From an uncultured Bacteriovorax sp. (lineage in GTDB: Bacteria > Bdellovibrionota > Bacteriovoracia > Bacteriovoracales > Bacteriovoracaceae): 64,000 nt of DNA. The translations under genes and the position numbers were made by a program. Positions 34,768-43,765 of this stretch are shown here, piece after piece. The notes under the pieces were generated by a model, which was not told the DNA's origin, did no database searches, and worked only from the letters and a program-made list of their open reading frames with translations. Location of the stretch: contig CAMLMH010000003.1 of the NCBI GenBank assembly GCA_946481315.1, positions 205,783-269,782 on the forward strand, given 5' to 3'. Every line of letters starts with the position of its first letter. The stretch's first letter is position 1.

Positions 34768-34832
34768 GCACAGCTCTTATCAGGTTAGTTTTTTGCATGT
34801 AAGAACGGGAGACTCACTGCTGTGGAGGACCT

Positions 34833-35330
34833 ATGCGCATGTTTAAAATGATCACCTTCTTTTTTACACTCTTTAATGCAGCTTTTTTAGCGGCCAGTAC
34901 AATTGGCGAAGCGGAATTACTGGATCGAATGGAGCGTCAGGGAAAAGACGCCGTTCAGATGTCTCAGATTGCCGAGTTAAAAAGCCAGAATGATAAAGTA
35001 AAAAAACTTGCTCGTTCCATTATCGCTTTTCACCAGCGCAACCAGAAAAAAATTACTCTTTATCAATACCGCTGGTATAGCAAAATCAAAGTGCCTACGC
35101 GGCAGATTGCATCACTGGATACATCTGGATTCGCTGATCTTAGCGGTAGTGAATTTGATCGCGCCTATTTGAAGGCCATGGCCGAGCATAACAAAAAAGG
35201 TATAGAAGCAATGGGCTTAATGATGCCCAATGTGGACAAAAGGGCCGTGCACCATCTCGCTATAAAAACAGTGAAAAGAATGGGTAATGATTTAACCCGT
35301 ATGGAGAGGATGACCAGCGCTTTAGATTAG
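34833..35330 (+). CDS. DUF4142 family exported protein
   Basis: 165 residues with a Sec signal peptide. The mature protein is helical and matches DUF4142 (ferritin-like predicted fold) by FDRAYLKAMAEHNKKGIEAM and the repeated MxxxL pattern. The family is common in exported proteins of soil bacteria; function unknown. Confidence 0.8.
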   Translation: MRMFKMITFFFTLFNAAFLAASTIGEAELLDRMERQGKDAVQMSQIAELKSQNDKVKKLARSIIAFHQRNQKKITLYQYRWYSKIKVPTRQIASLDTSGFADLSGSEFDRAYLKAMAEHNKKGIEAMGLMMPNVDKRAVHHLAIKTVKRMGNDLTRMERMTSALD

Positions 35331-35393
35331 TCTTATATACTGGCATCACAACTGCTTCTTACTTATTCATGGAATAAAAATAAGGAGAATGAC

Positions 35394-35615
35394 ATGGCCG
35401 AACAAAACAACACTCAGGAAAAAAAGGATCTAAAAAAAGATCATTTACCACCGGCAGACGAATCATTCGCTGACGTTGAATATGGTGATGGTTTTCCTCA
35501 GGATGATACCGGAGAAACCGGAGATATTAATCTGAGTGATATTTCTCGTCCCTATGATTCGGGACTTCCCCGTAAAAAGGCGCCGCTTACAGGAGGCAGC
35601 AATGAAAAACACTGA
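35394..35615 (+). CDS. Small acidic hydrophilic protein, 73 aa
   Basis: ATG after AATAAGGAGAATGAC. 73 residues, Asp/Glu/Lys-rich, with GDGFPQDDTGETGD and a Pro-rich end; predicted disordered. No family recognised. It overlaps the next mini-gene by 14 bases. Confidence 0.6.
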   Translation: MAEQNNTQEKKDLKKDHLPPADESFADVEYGDGFPQDDTGETGDINLSDISRPYDSGLPRKKAPLTGGSNEKH

Positions 35616-35724
35616 TACAAACAATGAAAATAAGCCCATCAAAGATCCCAAAGAAAGTGGTGAATCGGCACCTATAAGAGAACCTCAAGACCCTGGAGGT
35701 GGAAGAACTCGCCTAGGCAGTTAA
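35602..35724 (+). CDS. Small hydrophilic protein, 40 aa
   Basis: ATG after ACAGGAGGCAGCA, so the ribosome site lies inside the preceding gene. 40 residues with Lys, Glu, Pro and Gly (EPQDPGGGRTRLGS end), no hydrophobic stretch. Overlap and strong site suggest translational coupling. Confidence 0.5.
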   Translation: MKNTDTNNENKPIKDPKESGESAPIREPQDPGGGRTRLGS

Positions 35725-35849
35725 AGTGGGCACTTTTATGAGGAGTTTCATTGGTAAATGGATTTAGTTCATAAACTTAAACACAATTAATCATTGAGAA
35801 AAAAAATGAAAACCTCAAGCTGCTTAAATGTTGGTACGATGAGAAGAAC

Positions 35850-36245
35850 ATGGAAATAAAAAAAACTTCACAGCCTGTTGGCGATGTTCTCATTGTTGAT
35901 GATGATGCAAGTATTTGCGAAGTCATTAAACAGTACTGTATTAATCTTGGTTGCTTCCGGCATATTGTAATAGCTCACGACGGAGCTCTTGCTTCGGCTA
36001 AACTACGCAACCAAAAATTTAAAGTTATTTTTCTGGACATGAAAATGCCCAAGAAGGCCGGACTGGATGTCATCCGTGAATTCGATGATAAAAGCATGAA
36101 CTCCAAAACTTCAATCATCGTTGTATCCGGTAATATCGACCGAACTGTCCTGGAAAAGGCAATCAGTCTGGGAGTCAAGAATTTTATCATGAAGCCTTTT
36201 ACTGAAGAAGAATTTCAGGAAAGAGTTTTAAAAGTTCTGAAATAA
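35850..36245 (+). CDS. Single-domain response regulator
   Basis: 131 residues. Receiver with IVDDD, acceptor Asp in FLDMKMP, Ser in VVSGN and Lys in IMKPF. No output domain and no kinase next to it, so it is an orphan CheY-like protein. The start is preceded by GAGAAGAAC. Confidence 0.9.
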   Translation: MEIKKTSQPVGDVLIVDDDASICEVIKQYCINLGCFRHIVIAHDGALASAKLRNQKFKVIFLDMKMPKKAGLDVIREFDDKSMNSKTSIIVVSGNIDRTVLEKAISLGVKNFIMKPFTEEEFQERVLKVLK

Positions 36246-36257
36246 CTCCGGCCAGCT

Positions 36258-37031
36258 TTATTGCTCGCGTTTACGCACCGGCTTGCCATGACCGGAACCA
36301 AGAAGAAGGGGACGGGGTTTCATTCCAAAGAGATGGATAAACTCTGAAAAAGTTTTTTTCGCCAGCGTTTCTGCGTGAGCGATGTAATGCTCAGTATCCT
36401 GTCTGATCTCATCCATTGATTTAGGCACGGCCTGAAATAGGTCTGCCTGATTTCGGGGATTATCCATCCAGCGATGAATCATGGGAGAATCTGCTTCCAG
36501 ATGAAACTGAAGTCCATAAACTTTGTCACCGTAACGAAAAGCCTGGCCGGGGCAGACAGAGGAATAGGCGAGATGAATTGCTGAGAGGGGAATGTCAAAA
36601 GTGTCGCCATGTAACTGAAAAATTTTTTCTGTTTTTTTAAAATGCTTAAGAAGTGGGTCATGTGATCCTTTGTCAGTGAGATGAACATCACACCAGCCGA
36701 CTTCTTTTTCGGTATGTTTTCTTACAGGGGCACCCAGAACATGAGCGAGCAATTGGGCTCCGAAACAGATTCCCAGTATTGGGATCTCTTTTTTCAAAGC
36801 TTCTTCCACCAGTTTAATTTCAGTTTTTATATGATGATATTTATCTGCCTCGTAGACTCCCATGTGGCCGCCGAGAATGATGAGGCCATTATACCTTTCA
36901 ACTGAAGGGGCAGCATGAGGATCACGCTCAAAATTTATATAGCGCATGCGCATCCCATAATCTTTTAGCGTTGGATTCAGAGTTCCAAGAATTTTGTGGG
37001 CCACGTGCTGAAAGACAAGGACTTTACGCAT
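36258..37031 (-). CDS. Class I glutamine amidotransferase (GMP synthase-like)
   Basis: 257 residues from the ATG at 37031; a TTG start at 37052 is weaker. Nucleophile Cys in GICFGAQLL, His and Glu in LQFHLEAD. The stand-alone domain resembles YfeJ/GMP synthase glutaminase-like proteins that act alone or on unknown acceptors. The start region is divergent with nnrD by 30-45 bases. Confidence 0.9.
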   Translation of the reverse strand: MRKVLVFQHVAHKILGTLNPTLKDYGMRMRYINFERDPHAAPSVERYNGLIILGGHMGVYEADKYHHIKTEIKLVEEALKKEIPILGICFGAQLLAHVLGAPVRKHTEKEVGWCDVHLTDKGSHDPLLKHFKKTEKIFQLHGDTFDIPLSAIHLAYSSVCPGQAFRYGDKVYGLQFHLEADSPMIHRWMDNPRNQADLFQAVPKSMDEIRQDTEHYIAHAETLAKKTFSEFIHLFGMKPRPLLLGSGHGKPVRKREQ

Positions 37032-37075
37032 ATGGTGACTATTATAATCCAACTTTTATAGCTATGATTCTTTTT

Positions 37076-37918
37076 ATGAGAAAAAAGAAATATTTTAGCC
37101 ATAAAACTTTACGCAGGATGCTTCCTGAGCGACCTGCCCAAGGTCATAAAGGTGATGGCGGAAAAGTTCTTATCATTGGAGGAGGAACAGGCTTTTATGG
37201 GGCCGGACTGCTTTCGGCCCTGGCTGCGACCAGGTGTGGAGCCGGTTATACTCATTTGATGACAGATCTGTCTAAGTTTCCGTGGTTAAAATTTCCGGAT
37301 TTCATTGTTCACGAAATGAAAGCTTTCGAATTAAAAAAATTCAATCCAGAGGAAATCGTGGTCGGATTCGGACCCGGAGCCGGCGTTAATCAAAAGTCCG
37401 GAAGAATTTTGCAGATACTAATTAAAAAATACCCCAGAGTGATACTGGATGCAGATGCTCTTACCATACTCGCCCAAAAGCCCTGTGCTCTGCCTGCAGA
37501 CTGGATTGTGACTCCTCATGAGGGGGAACTGGCGCGTCTTATGCAAACATCTTCAAAAGCTATTCATGCTGATCGCCTGGAGTGGACAAAAAAAGCCCAG
37601 GAAAGATTTGGTTGTGTCGTTTTGCTCAAGGGAGCTGAAACTATTATGGCCGGCCCAAAACAACTGACCTCCATTAAAGCGGGAACACCGGCCCTGGCCA
37701 AAGCAGGAACTGGCGATGTTTTATTGGGAATGATTGCTGCATTTTATGCTCAGGGCTTAAGTCCGCTAGAAGCTGCAGTCTTAGGAGCTTACGTCCATGG
37801 ACAGGCCGCCCGAAGATGGGAGAAGGCAAAACGCGATCATCTTTCGCTGCGGCCACTGGACCTGATCGAAATTTTACCCCAAACACTCTGTAAATTACGC
37901 CAGGGATCTAGTTTTTAA
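37076..37918 (+). CDS. nnrD: ADP/ATP-dependent NAD(P)HX dehydratase
   Basis: 280 residues from the ATG at 37076; ATG at 37064 is also possible. Carbohydrate-kinase-like fold with GKVLIIGGGTGFYGA, TPHEGELARL and the GTGDVLLGMI catalytic loop. It repairs hydrated NAD(P)H. The NnrE epimerase half is absent, so the protein is the stand-alone dehydratase. A start far upstream at 36971 would overlap the divergent gene and is rejected. Confidence 0.9.
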   Translation: MRKKKYFSHKTLRRMLPERPAQGHKGDGGKVLIIGGGTGFYGAGLLSALAATRCGAGYTHLMTDLSKFPWLKFPDFIVHEMKAFELKKFNPEEIVVGFGPGAGVNQKSGRILQILIKKYPRVILDADALTILAQKPCALPADWIVTPHEGELARLMQTSSKAIHADRLEWTKKAQERFGCVVLLKGAETIMAGPKQLTSIKAGTPALAKAGTGDVLLGMIAAFYAQGLSPLEAAVLGAYVHGQAARRWEKAKRDHLSLRPLDLIEILPQTLCKLRQGSSF

Positions 37919-37970
37919 TCCGGTATTTTGATAGACAGCCCACTGAAGTCTTATAAATACGGGAGATACA

Positions 37971-38495
37971 ATGAAAACAATTATCACGTTACTGGCATTA
38001 TCGGCCCAGGCCTTTGCCGGAGATCTTGTTCCTTCGTCACCAAAAACAGAATGGAGAAGTGTCTATACAGACCTAAACAGTGATTGTGTTGTGATTTCTG
38101 TTGCAACTGAAGAGGCTCCGATTGATTTCTATCAGGCGGAATGCAAATCCTTCGGTGGATTTCAGCTTTTTATCGAAGGTGGAGATCTTCGCTACGGACC
38201 TGAGCTGCGGTTTGGAAAAACAGGTATCGATCTTGAGCGGCCAATGTCTTTCCATGATATGGGATCGGACAAAGTAGAGTGGGTCTATCATAGTACAATA
38301 GACAACGAAGGTGTTGGATCCATTGAATGGAAAGGTCTCATTTATCGTTTATCAGAAGCTTCAGAAGACGGAGAACGAGATGTTTCAATTCTTTATGCTG
38401 TTCGATTAAGTGGTGAAAAGAGTTGTGTTTTAGGAAAAGTGCTGACTAATGAAGCGGCCCGTGAACTCGTTTATTCTGATAAGACCTGCCATTAA
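37971..38495 (+). CDS. Secreted protein of unknown function
   Basis: 174 residues with a signal peptide cleaved about residue 16 (AFA-GD). The mature part has four Cys (DCVVIS, AECKSF, SCVLG, TCH) and beta-rich composition. I do not recognise a family. Start after CGGGAGATACA. A terminator follows. Confidence 0.75.
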   Translation: MKTIITLLALSAQAFAGDLVPSSPKTEWRSVYTDLNSDCVVISVATEEAPIDFYQAECKSFGGFQLFIEGGDLRYGPELRFGKTGIDLERPMSFHDMGSDKVEWVYHSTIDNEGVGSIEWKGLIYRLSEASEDGERDVSILYAVRLSGEKSCVLGKVLTNEAARELVYSDKTCH

Positions 38496-38510
38496 ACATA
38501 TTAAAAAGAG

Positions 38511-38533
38511 AAGGCCCCGCTGACCGGGGCCTT
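38511..38533. terminator. Bidirectional hairpin terminator
   Basis: Stem AAGGCCCCG / CGGGGCCTT with a 5-base loop. Rightward it is followed by ATTTGTT; leftward by CTCTTTTTAA. Shared by the secreted protein gene and the convergent L,D-transpeptidase gene. Confidence 0.75.
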
Positions 38534-38550
38534 ATTTGTTAAAGAGAGTT

Positions 38551-39294
38551 CTAATAAACATTATGTGCGTAAATGAGAGCTCCGCCTTTTATTAAACCAA
38601 TAACCTCTGCATTAAATCGCTGCTCCAACGCCGGACATCCCCAGCTGCGTCCCATTTTCTCTCCCGGAGTCACATAGTCTGCACCATGAATGACGATAGC
38701 TCTTGAGCGCGCATTGGAGTTTGTGGATGAAAGACCGTCAAGCTTAAGCGAAAAGCCGTTTGATCCATAATATGTCTCGGCCGTAAGGTAGTACCCAACC
38801 GAACTGGCATTTGAGCCGGATTGATTTGAAAAGACTGTTGCGTAACCATCATGATCCTCGTCTGATCCTCTTCCATGGGCCATAAGATAGGATTCCACGT
38901 GTCCTGTTTGCATATCGACCAGGTAAAATCTTTCTTTGGAGCTGTGCTTTTTAAAATCAATGACAACGATATAGTTTTTATTTTTAATCTTAGTTTTGTT
39001 CTGATCAAAGTAATTGATGGCCTTGGTTAGCATTGATTTGGGAATCATGCCGTCGGGATCAAGATGAGAATAAGCGCTGCTGCCACCCGGAACCGAAGTG
39101 CCAGGATCGTTTGTAACGGGGCCATCAGGCTCATTAACCGTGGGCTCGGTGTCGGCCGGTAGATCGGTAACCACGGGAGTGTCGGATTCAAGGTCAGGCC
39201 TTTTAGCGCCGGAAGCGTAGATATTGGTTGAATGGAAAAAGGAAAGAAGAAAAAAGAAAATAAAAAACAATCTTAACGTCGGTGTTCGCCTCAT
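38551..39294 (-). CDS. Murein L,D-transpeptidase-like protein (YkuD-type)
   Basis: 247 residues from the ATG at 39294, ten bases after AAGGAG. Signal peptide then a Pro/Asp/Thr-rich linker (about 33-80). The C-terminal 160 residues resemble the YkuD_2 catalytic domain, with HGRGSD, VIHGADYV and the active-site GRSWGCPAL (Cys). Such enzymes cross-link or modify peptidoglycan stem peptides; activity here is inferred. Confidence 0.85.
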   Translation of the reverse strand: MRRTPTLRLFFIFFFLLSFFHSTNIYASGAKRPDLESDTPVVTDLPADTEPTVNEPDGPVTNDPGTSVPGGSSAYSHLDPDGMIPKSMLTKAINYFDQNKTKIKNKNYIVVIDFKKHSSKERFYLVDMQTGHVESYLMAHGRGSDEDHDGYATVFSNQSGSNASSVGYYLTAETYYGSNGFSLKLDGLSSTNSNARSRAIVIHGADYVTPGEKMGRSWGCPALEQRFNAEVIGLIKGGALIYAHNVY

Positions 39295-39483
39295 CCTGAA
39301 GCTCCTTTTGTTAATGGTTGGTATCCTTTCTATGGAATTTTCAGCAGTGCTAAAGCTGTGCCATTTCAAAGAATGAAATAACGAATTGAAAGTGGGAAGA
39401 AGGTCGGTTAATACTTGTCACCAAAACAATTAAATCGGTGACATTATCTTGGCCCTTTAACGTCAAATTAATGTCGGGGTAAT

Positions 39484-40164
39484 TTATTTTTCCAGATCTT
39501 TAGGTAAACGAATATTTTTAAGCTGAGATGTGATTTTTTGAATGATCAAAGGATCGAGACTTTTTTTGATACATAAGACAGCTTCATAGTCTGACTCAAA
39601 TTGATCAGTATAAAGTTTAATCAATTCAATTTTAGAATTATTCTTTTTTAGATAATGATTGATAACTGGTGGGAGACCACAGAGTCCGTCTAAGCGTCCA
39701 CTTTTCATGAGATCAGCCGCTGCCTGCATGGTGGTAAGATCTACCATCTCCAGCTCCCGGTACTTGCTGGCAAAAGCACTGCAAGTAGAAATGAGGCGAC
39801 CTATCTTTGGTTTTTTTTCTGCTTTCTTGGCAACATTAATGAAAACGGTCGGATGATTTTGATAAAGTCCCGGACTGGAAATAAACAGCTCTGAAGACTT
39901 CTTACAAATCAATCGGGTTGTAATGGCCAGATCCATGCTGTCTTTTTCCAGGAAGTGATTAATCCGCGCATGAGGGAGAAGGCTGTAGTGAAACTTAATG
40001 CCTGTGAGTTTTTCTAGTTCAGCGAATATTTCCATATGATAACCGATCATTTTTTCATTCTGCATATAAGCAAAAGGAGCAACATCGGAGAGGGCCACCT
40101 GTAATGATCCAGCAGAAGCAAGCTGAACAAAATAGAAGCACAATAGCACAAATAATTTAATCAT
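39484..40164 (-). CDS. Periplasmic solute-binding protein, family 3
   Basis: 226 residues. Signal peptide cleaved about ASA-GS. The SBP_bac_3 fold is seen in LQVALSDVAPFAYMQNEKMIGYHMEI-type spacing, the MDLAITTRL segment and a C-terminal MKSGRLDGLCGLPP. No ABC permease or ATPase lies beside it, so it may be an orphan receptor-like binding protein. Confidence 0.85.
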   Translation of the reverse strand: MIKLFVLLCFYFVQLASAGSLQVALSDVAPFAYMQNEKMIGYHMEIFAELEKLTGIKFHYSLLPHARINHFLEKDSMDLAITTRLICKKSSELFISSPGLYQNHPTVFINVAKKAEKKPKIGRLISTCSAFASKYRELEMVDLTTMQAAADLMKSGRLDGLCGLPPVINHYLKKNNSKIELIKLYTDQFESDYEAVLCIKKSLDPLIIQKITSQLKNIRLPKDLEK

Positions 40165-40337
40165 GATTCATCATTTTAATGCATCAATATAGATAGGCAA
40201 TAGAATTAGAGCAGAAATTGAGCGGAAGAAATTTGGTATTCTTTTCGTTATAGGTCTCATTTTCTCTTCTAGAGGAGAGAGGTATATGAATTGCAAGTTT
40301 CAGCTTTATTAAGAGAATTGTTCTTAAGGGAGGAATG

Positions 40338-40733
40338 ATGAAAAATATAATGACGATGGCCTTAAGTTTATTCATCAGTCATGCGCTATACGCTCAGTCT
40401 TCGACCGTTAATCCCGGCACATCGCCTTCAAATTCCACAACGACCACGACTGATGTAGCCACTGATAATCGCGCCCCTGATACCGCTTCGGCCAATGTGA
40501 ATGGCGACAAAACAATTAAACAAACGCTGATCGAGAAAAAAAATAATGTCAAACGTGCTATTAAAAAAGGGGCCCACCAAATCCAGGAAATGGCCTGTCA
40601 AAAAGATGATGTGAAATGTCAGCAGTTGGCAAAAAAGCACCGTGCTCAGGAAGCAGCAGAATATCATAACGATAAACTGACTGAGGCAGAAAACCTGATT
40701 CAGACAACAACTGAAACTGACACAACACCTTAA
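40338..40733 (+). CDS. Secreted Thr/Asn-rich protein
   Basis: 131 residues from the second ATG after AGGGAGGAATG. Signal peptide to ALYA-QS. A long Thr/Ser/Asn-rich region (about 20-55) precedes a Lys/Gln-rich helical part with two Cys (MACQKDDVKCQQ). No family recognised. An eight-codon frame with its own ribosome site lies just upstream at 40286. Confidence 0.65.
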   Translation: MKNIMTMALSLFISHALYAQSSTVNPGTSPSNSTTTTTDVATDNRAPDTASANVNGDKTIKQTLIEKKNNVKRAIKKGAHQIQEMACQKDDVKCQQLAKKHRAQEAAEYHNDKLTEAENLIQTTTETDTTP

Positions 40734-40833
40734 CTTATCCGCATTAAACGCGTTTATTTCAGTCTGCTATTGGCACTGGAATTGCTCACCTCCCGTTGAA
40801 ATGTACGACACGTGACATTTAACGGGAGGAATA

Positions 40834-42480
40834 ATGAAACATTTTAAAAATAAGAAACGAGCTTTTGGCGCCGCTCATTTTGCATGGCTCATGAGTGCAA
40901 CGTTCTTAGTCACGGCCTGTGGTAATAAAGAAAATATTGCCGCACATGTAACTAGTCCATCAATGCCAGTAAAGACTGTTGAAGTGACCAGTGGTCCCTC
41001 ACTTGATGAAAAAGCAGGAAAGGAAGTTTTCCGCCATGAAACATTTGGCAATGAAGGTTTCTGGACTGATGCTGCCCGTTTGCCTCAAGGTCTCATCAGC
41101 TCAAAACTTACTCCAGTGCAGGCGTTAAAACTGGGACTTAGTATTAACAGTGAAGCCTTAACACCTGAGCTGCAAAAAGCAATGACGAAAGAATTATTCA
41201 AAGAAGGACTAGAAGGAAAGTTATTCAATGATCCGGCAGTTACCACTCAGTTATTGAATAATAATGCTTTTATTGGGCTTGTTGTAAAAGACACAAATAA
41301 TGACGGCAAAAAAGATATTCAGAGTGGAGATAAGATGGGTGTCAGTTGCGTCCTTTGCCACGGAGTGACTGACAAAGCTGTTTTTGAATTACCAAATGGA
41401 GGCTCTATCGGCAGACCGGTAGATGGACCGGCCGTGCACCGACTAAACCTCGGGGCAATTATGGCAAAAGCCTCTAACACACGGGCATTTTTTCCCATGG
41501 CCCAGTTAAAAGACGAAGATGGAAAATCCATCGGTCGTGCTCCGGCCGAACGTGGACTGGATAAAGATTCAACAGAAGCCGAATTCGATGCTTATTTTGC
41601 CAACACTCAATATTATCCTGTCGGTTCCTTCGATGACACCCTGGACGGTTTTGGAAATCCGATGAGAAACGGAGTTGCTTTCCGTCCTGATCTTGCTTCT
41701 CCTTTCGGCAGCGCCGGTGAGTTTGAGCGATTTGATCAATATGCTAACCATCTCTATTCCACAGTCATGGATCCTACCAACATTCTTACCCGTGAAGGTC
41801 GTCAGTTTATGGAGAGAATTTCCGGATCACTCGGAGTGCGAATCACATCCGATTATGCTGAAGTTTTAGAAAAGACGGATGTAAAAAATTATCCATATGT
41901 TAAAGGATTAGAAAAAGCAGTCGGATCATCCATTAATGCTCTGGTTGGAGTCCGGGTCGAAGATGACAAACTTCGCAGCCTGAAATCATATTTATCTTCT
42001 CTGCGCTCTTCCCGTGGAGTTGTCTTTGAAAAGGCCAGTCTATCAAGAGGGGAAGAAATTTTCAAAAGTTCAAAGACTGGTTGTACGGCTTGCCACAATG
42101 TGGATCAGACACAACCTGTAAGTAAAGACATCGTCAATATGAACGTCATCTTTAAAGGAGATAATCCTGTAGCAGTTCGTAAGCGTGATAATTTAATTCA
42201 TCCGCTTCAGGATACGACTGAATCAACTTTCGACGATAAAATGATCGTTATCAATGCGAGTATGCGTGGATTAAACCGTGGAGTTGCAATGCCATTACTA
42301 CTGGATCTGGGGAAAAAACCGGCTTTCCTGCATGATGGTTCAGTTCCTTCACTTTATCGACTGCTTGATCCTGCTCGCGGTGATTCGGCCCCGCACGCTT
42401 TCTATATCGGCAATGTCAGTGACCGTAATGATGTTGTTTTTTATCTGAAGAGTCTGGATGATTCGGGTACAAAAAAATAA
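40834..42480 (+). CDS. Diheme c-type cytochrome lipoprotein (cytochrome-c peroxidase-like)
   Basis: 548 residues. Lipobox VTAC. Two heme c sites: CVLCHG (about residue 171) and CTACHN (about 422). The ending FLHDGSVPSLYRLLDPARG is found in di-heme peroxidase/MauG-like proteins. Start after CGGGAGGAATA. It is probably anchored in the periplasm with an electron-transfer role; the exact reaction is not assignable. Confidence 0.85.
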   Translation: MKHFKNKKRAFGAAHFAWLMSATFLVTACGNKENIAAHVTSPSMPVKTVEVTSGPSLDEKAGKEVFRHETFGNEGFWTDAARLPQGLISSKLTPVQALKLGLSINSEALTPELQKAMTKELFKEGLEGKLFNDPAVTTQLLNNNAFIGLVVKDTNNDGKKDIQSGDKMGVSCVLCHGVTDKAVFELPNGGSIGRPVDGPAVHRLNLGAIMAKASNTRAFFPMAQLKDEDGKSIGRAPAERGLDKDSTEAEFDAYFANTQYYPVGSFDDTLDGFGNPMRNGVAFRPDLASPFGSAGEFERFDQYANHLYSTVMDPTNILTREGRQFMERISGSLGVRITSDYAEVLEKTDVKNYPYVKGLEKAVGSSINALVGVRVEDDKLRSLKSYLSSLRSSRGVVFEKASLSRGEEIFKSSKTGCTACHNVDQTQPVSKDIVNMNVIFKGDNPVAVRKRDNLIHPLQDTTESTFDDKMIVINASMRGLNRGVAMPLLLDLGKKPAFLHDGSVPSLYRLLDPARGDSAPHAFYIGNVSDRNDVVFYLKSLDDSGTKK

Positions 42481-42495
42481 GCAAGGAACGATTGC

Positions 42496-43746
42496 GTGCT
42501 TAAACTATTTTTTCTGGCGATAAATTTTCTGCTTTTGTCTGCTCATGCTTCTGTCTGGGAGGACACAAGGGAGTGGAGTGCAGAAGCAGAACTTGAATTT
42601 GCAGCCTGGATGAGATCCGAAGCCGTCCATGAATATATGTTTACTAAACCGACTTCACCATATTATGGCATCAGCGTAGACTGCGCTGATGCCTCTTATG
42701 CTTTGAGGGCCATCTTTGCTTTTCATCATCAATTGCCTTTTGTCATTGTAAATCCCAGCGGCTCAAGAGGCACTAACCCTACACTTAATAACCGAATGAA
42801 CAACTGGGATCATACAGCACCAGGAATTCCGCGTTTAATAGCAATGATTAATGAAATAGCAATGAGTGTGGGAACAGATAATCTGGCCTATCTGGATTCA
42901 TATCCTATCATGCTGAAAAATATTCGTCCGGGCACAGTTTTTGTTTCAAGAAAAAAAATTGCTGAAGATTATTCTGTTAAACACGCCTTTAACATCAAAG
43001 CAGTAAATCCTGGAGGTACTTTTGATGTTATTTATTCTTCAGAGGCAATCCAGGCAGGCAAAATGCCTATGCAGAGAAGAAAGGACCGGGAAATGGATGT
43101 ATTGCCATCAGATCCTTATGGCTTCCGTCAGTTTCGCTGGCCTGCTCACTTAAATAGGAAAATAAAAGATCTTCCTTTAGAGCTAAACGCATCCTTTGAA
43201 CAATTTGAACTGGCAGCCAGACTGAACATTCATCAATTTAACAAGGTCGTCAGACAAAGACTGGCCACCATTAAAGAATCGGATAATGAACGGCTGGAAC
43301 GAATGCTTAAAGCCGTTTGTCAGGAAGCCCAGAGCAGGATAGCAGTCATTAATCTGGGTGAACTCCGCCGGAAGGCCCTGAGAGGGGAGTGTATGAATTT
43401 TCAGGATTACGATATCTATTCAACACCGGCAAGAGATGCCTCTTTAAAAGAAGCTTTCATGACTCTGGAAAAAAATTATCTCGAAATCAAAGACACTGAG
43501 GGAGTCGATCATCTGGATCCAAGAACAGTGGAATTTGCCGAGATTATCCTTATGGATCGATTTAAATTTGATGAAGAACTCAAAAAATGGTGCCCAATAG
43601 AATATCTGCCCGGGACCACCATCGATTTGGCCGAGCTTTGGAAGCGGGTTTATTTCTCACGTCTTTCCAGTCATCCAAACGATATTGTGGCCACTCGCTG
43701 GGGAGAAGAGGCCACTGAACGGACGACTTGCAAGCGGTGGTACTAA
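42496..43746 (+). CDS. Secreted protein with papain-like/transglutaminase-type Cys-His candidate
   Basis: 416 residues from GTG at 42496, 15 bases after the cytochrome gene. Signal peptide to AHA-SV. Residues about 60-75 (VDCADASYALRAIF) and about 162-172 (KHAFNIKAV) have the Cys and His arrangement of a papain-like fold, with the Cys near a helix and His on a strand. The rest is helical and unassigned. Peptidase activity is an inference. It may be co-transcribed with the barrel gene 19 bases on. Confidence 0.65.
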   Translation: MLKLFFLAINFLLLSAHASVWEDTREWSAEAELEFAAWMRSEAVHEYMFTKPTSPYYGISVDCADASYALRAIFAFHHQLPFVIVNPSGSRGTNPTLNNRMNNWDHTAPGIPRLIAMINEIAMSVGTDNLAYLDSYPIMLKNIRPGTVFVSRKKIAEDYSVKHAFNIKAVNPGGTFDVIYSSEAIQAGKMPMQRRKDREMDVLPSDPYGFRQFRWPAHLNRKIKDLPLELNASFEQFELAARLNIHQFNKVVRQRLATIKESDNERLERMLKAVCQEAQSRIAVINLGELRRKALRGECMNFQDYDIYSTPARDASLKEAFMTLEKNYLEIKDTEGVDHLDPRTVEFAEIILMDRFKFDEELKKWCPIEYLPGTTIDLAELWKRVYFSRLSSHPNDIVATRWGEEATERTTCKRWY

Positions 43747-43765
43747 AGGCCTATAATTTCTAGGC

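Noticed and set aside
36971..37075. N-terminal extension of the NAD(P)HX dehydratase
   Set aside because: It overlaps the divergent amidotransferase start and carries no family sequence.
40286..40312. Eight-codon frame MNCKFQLY after GAGGAGAGAGGTAT, upstream of the secreted Thr-rich gene
   Set aside because: The ribosome site is good, but the peptide is too short to support as a gene; it is mentioned only as a possible leader.
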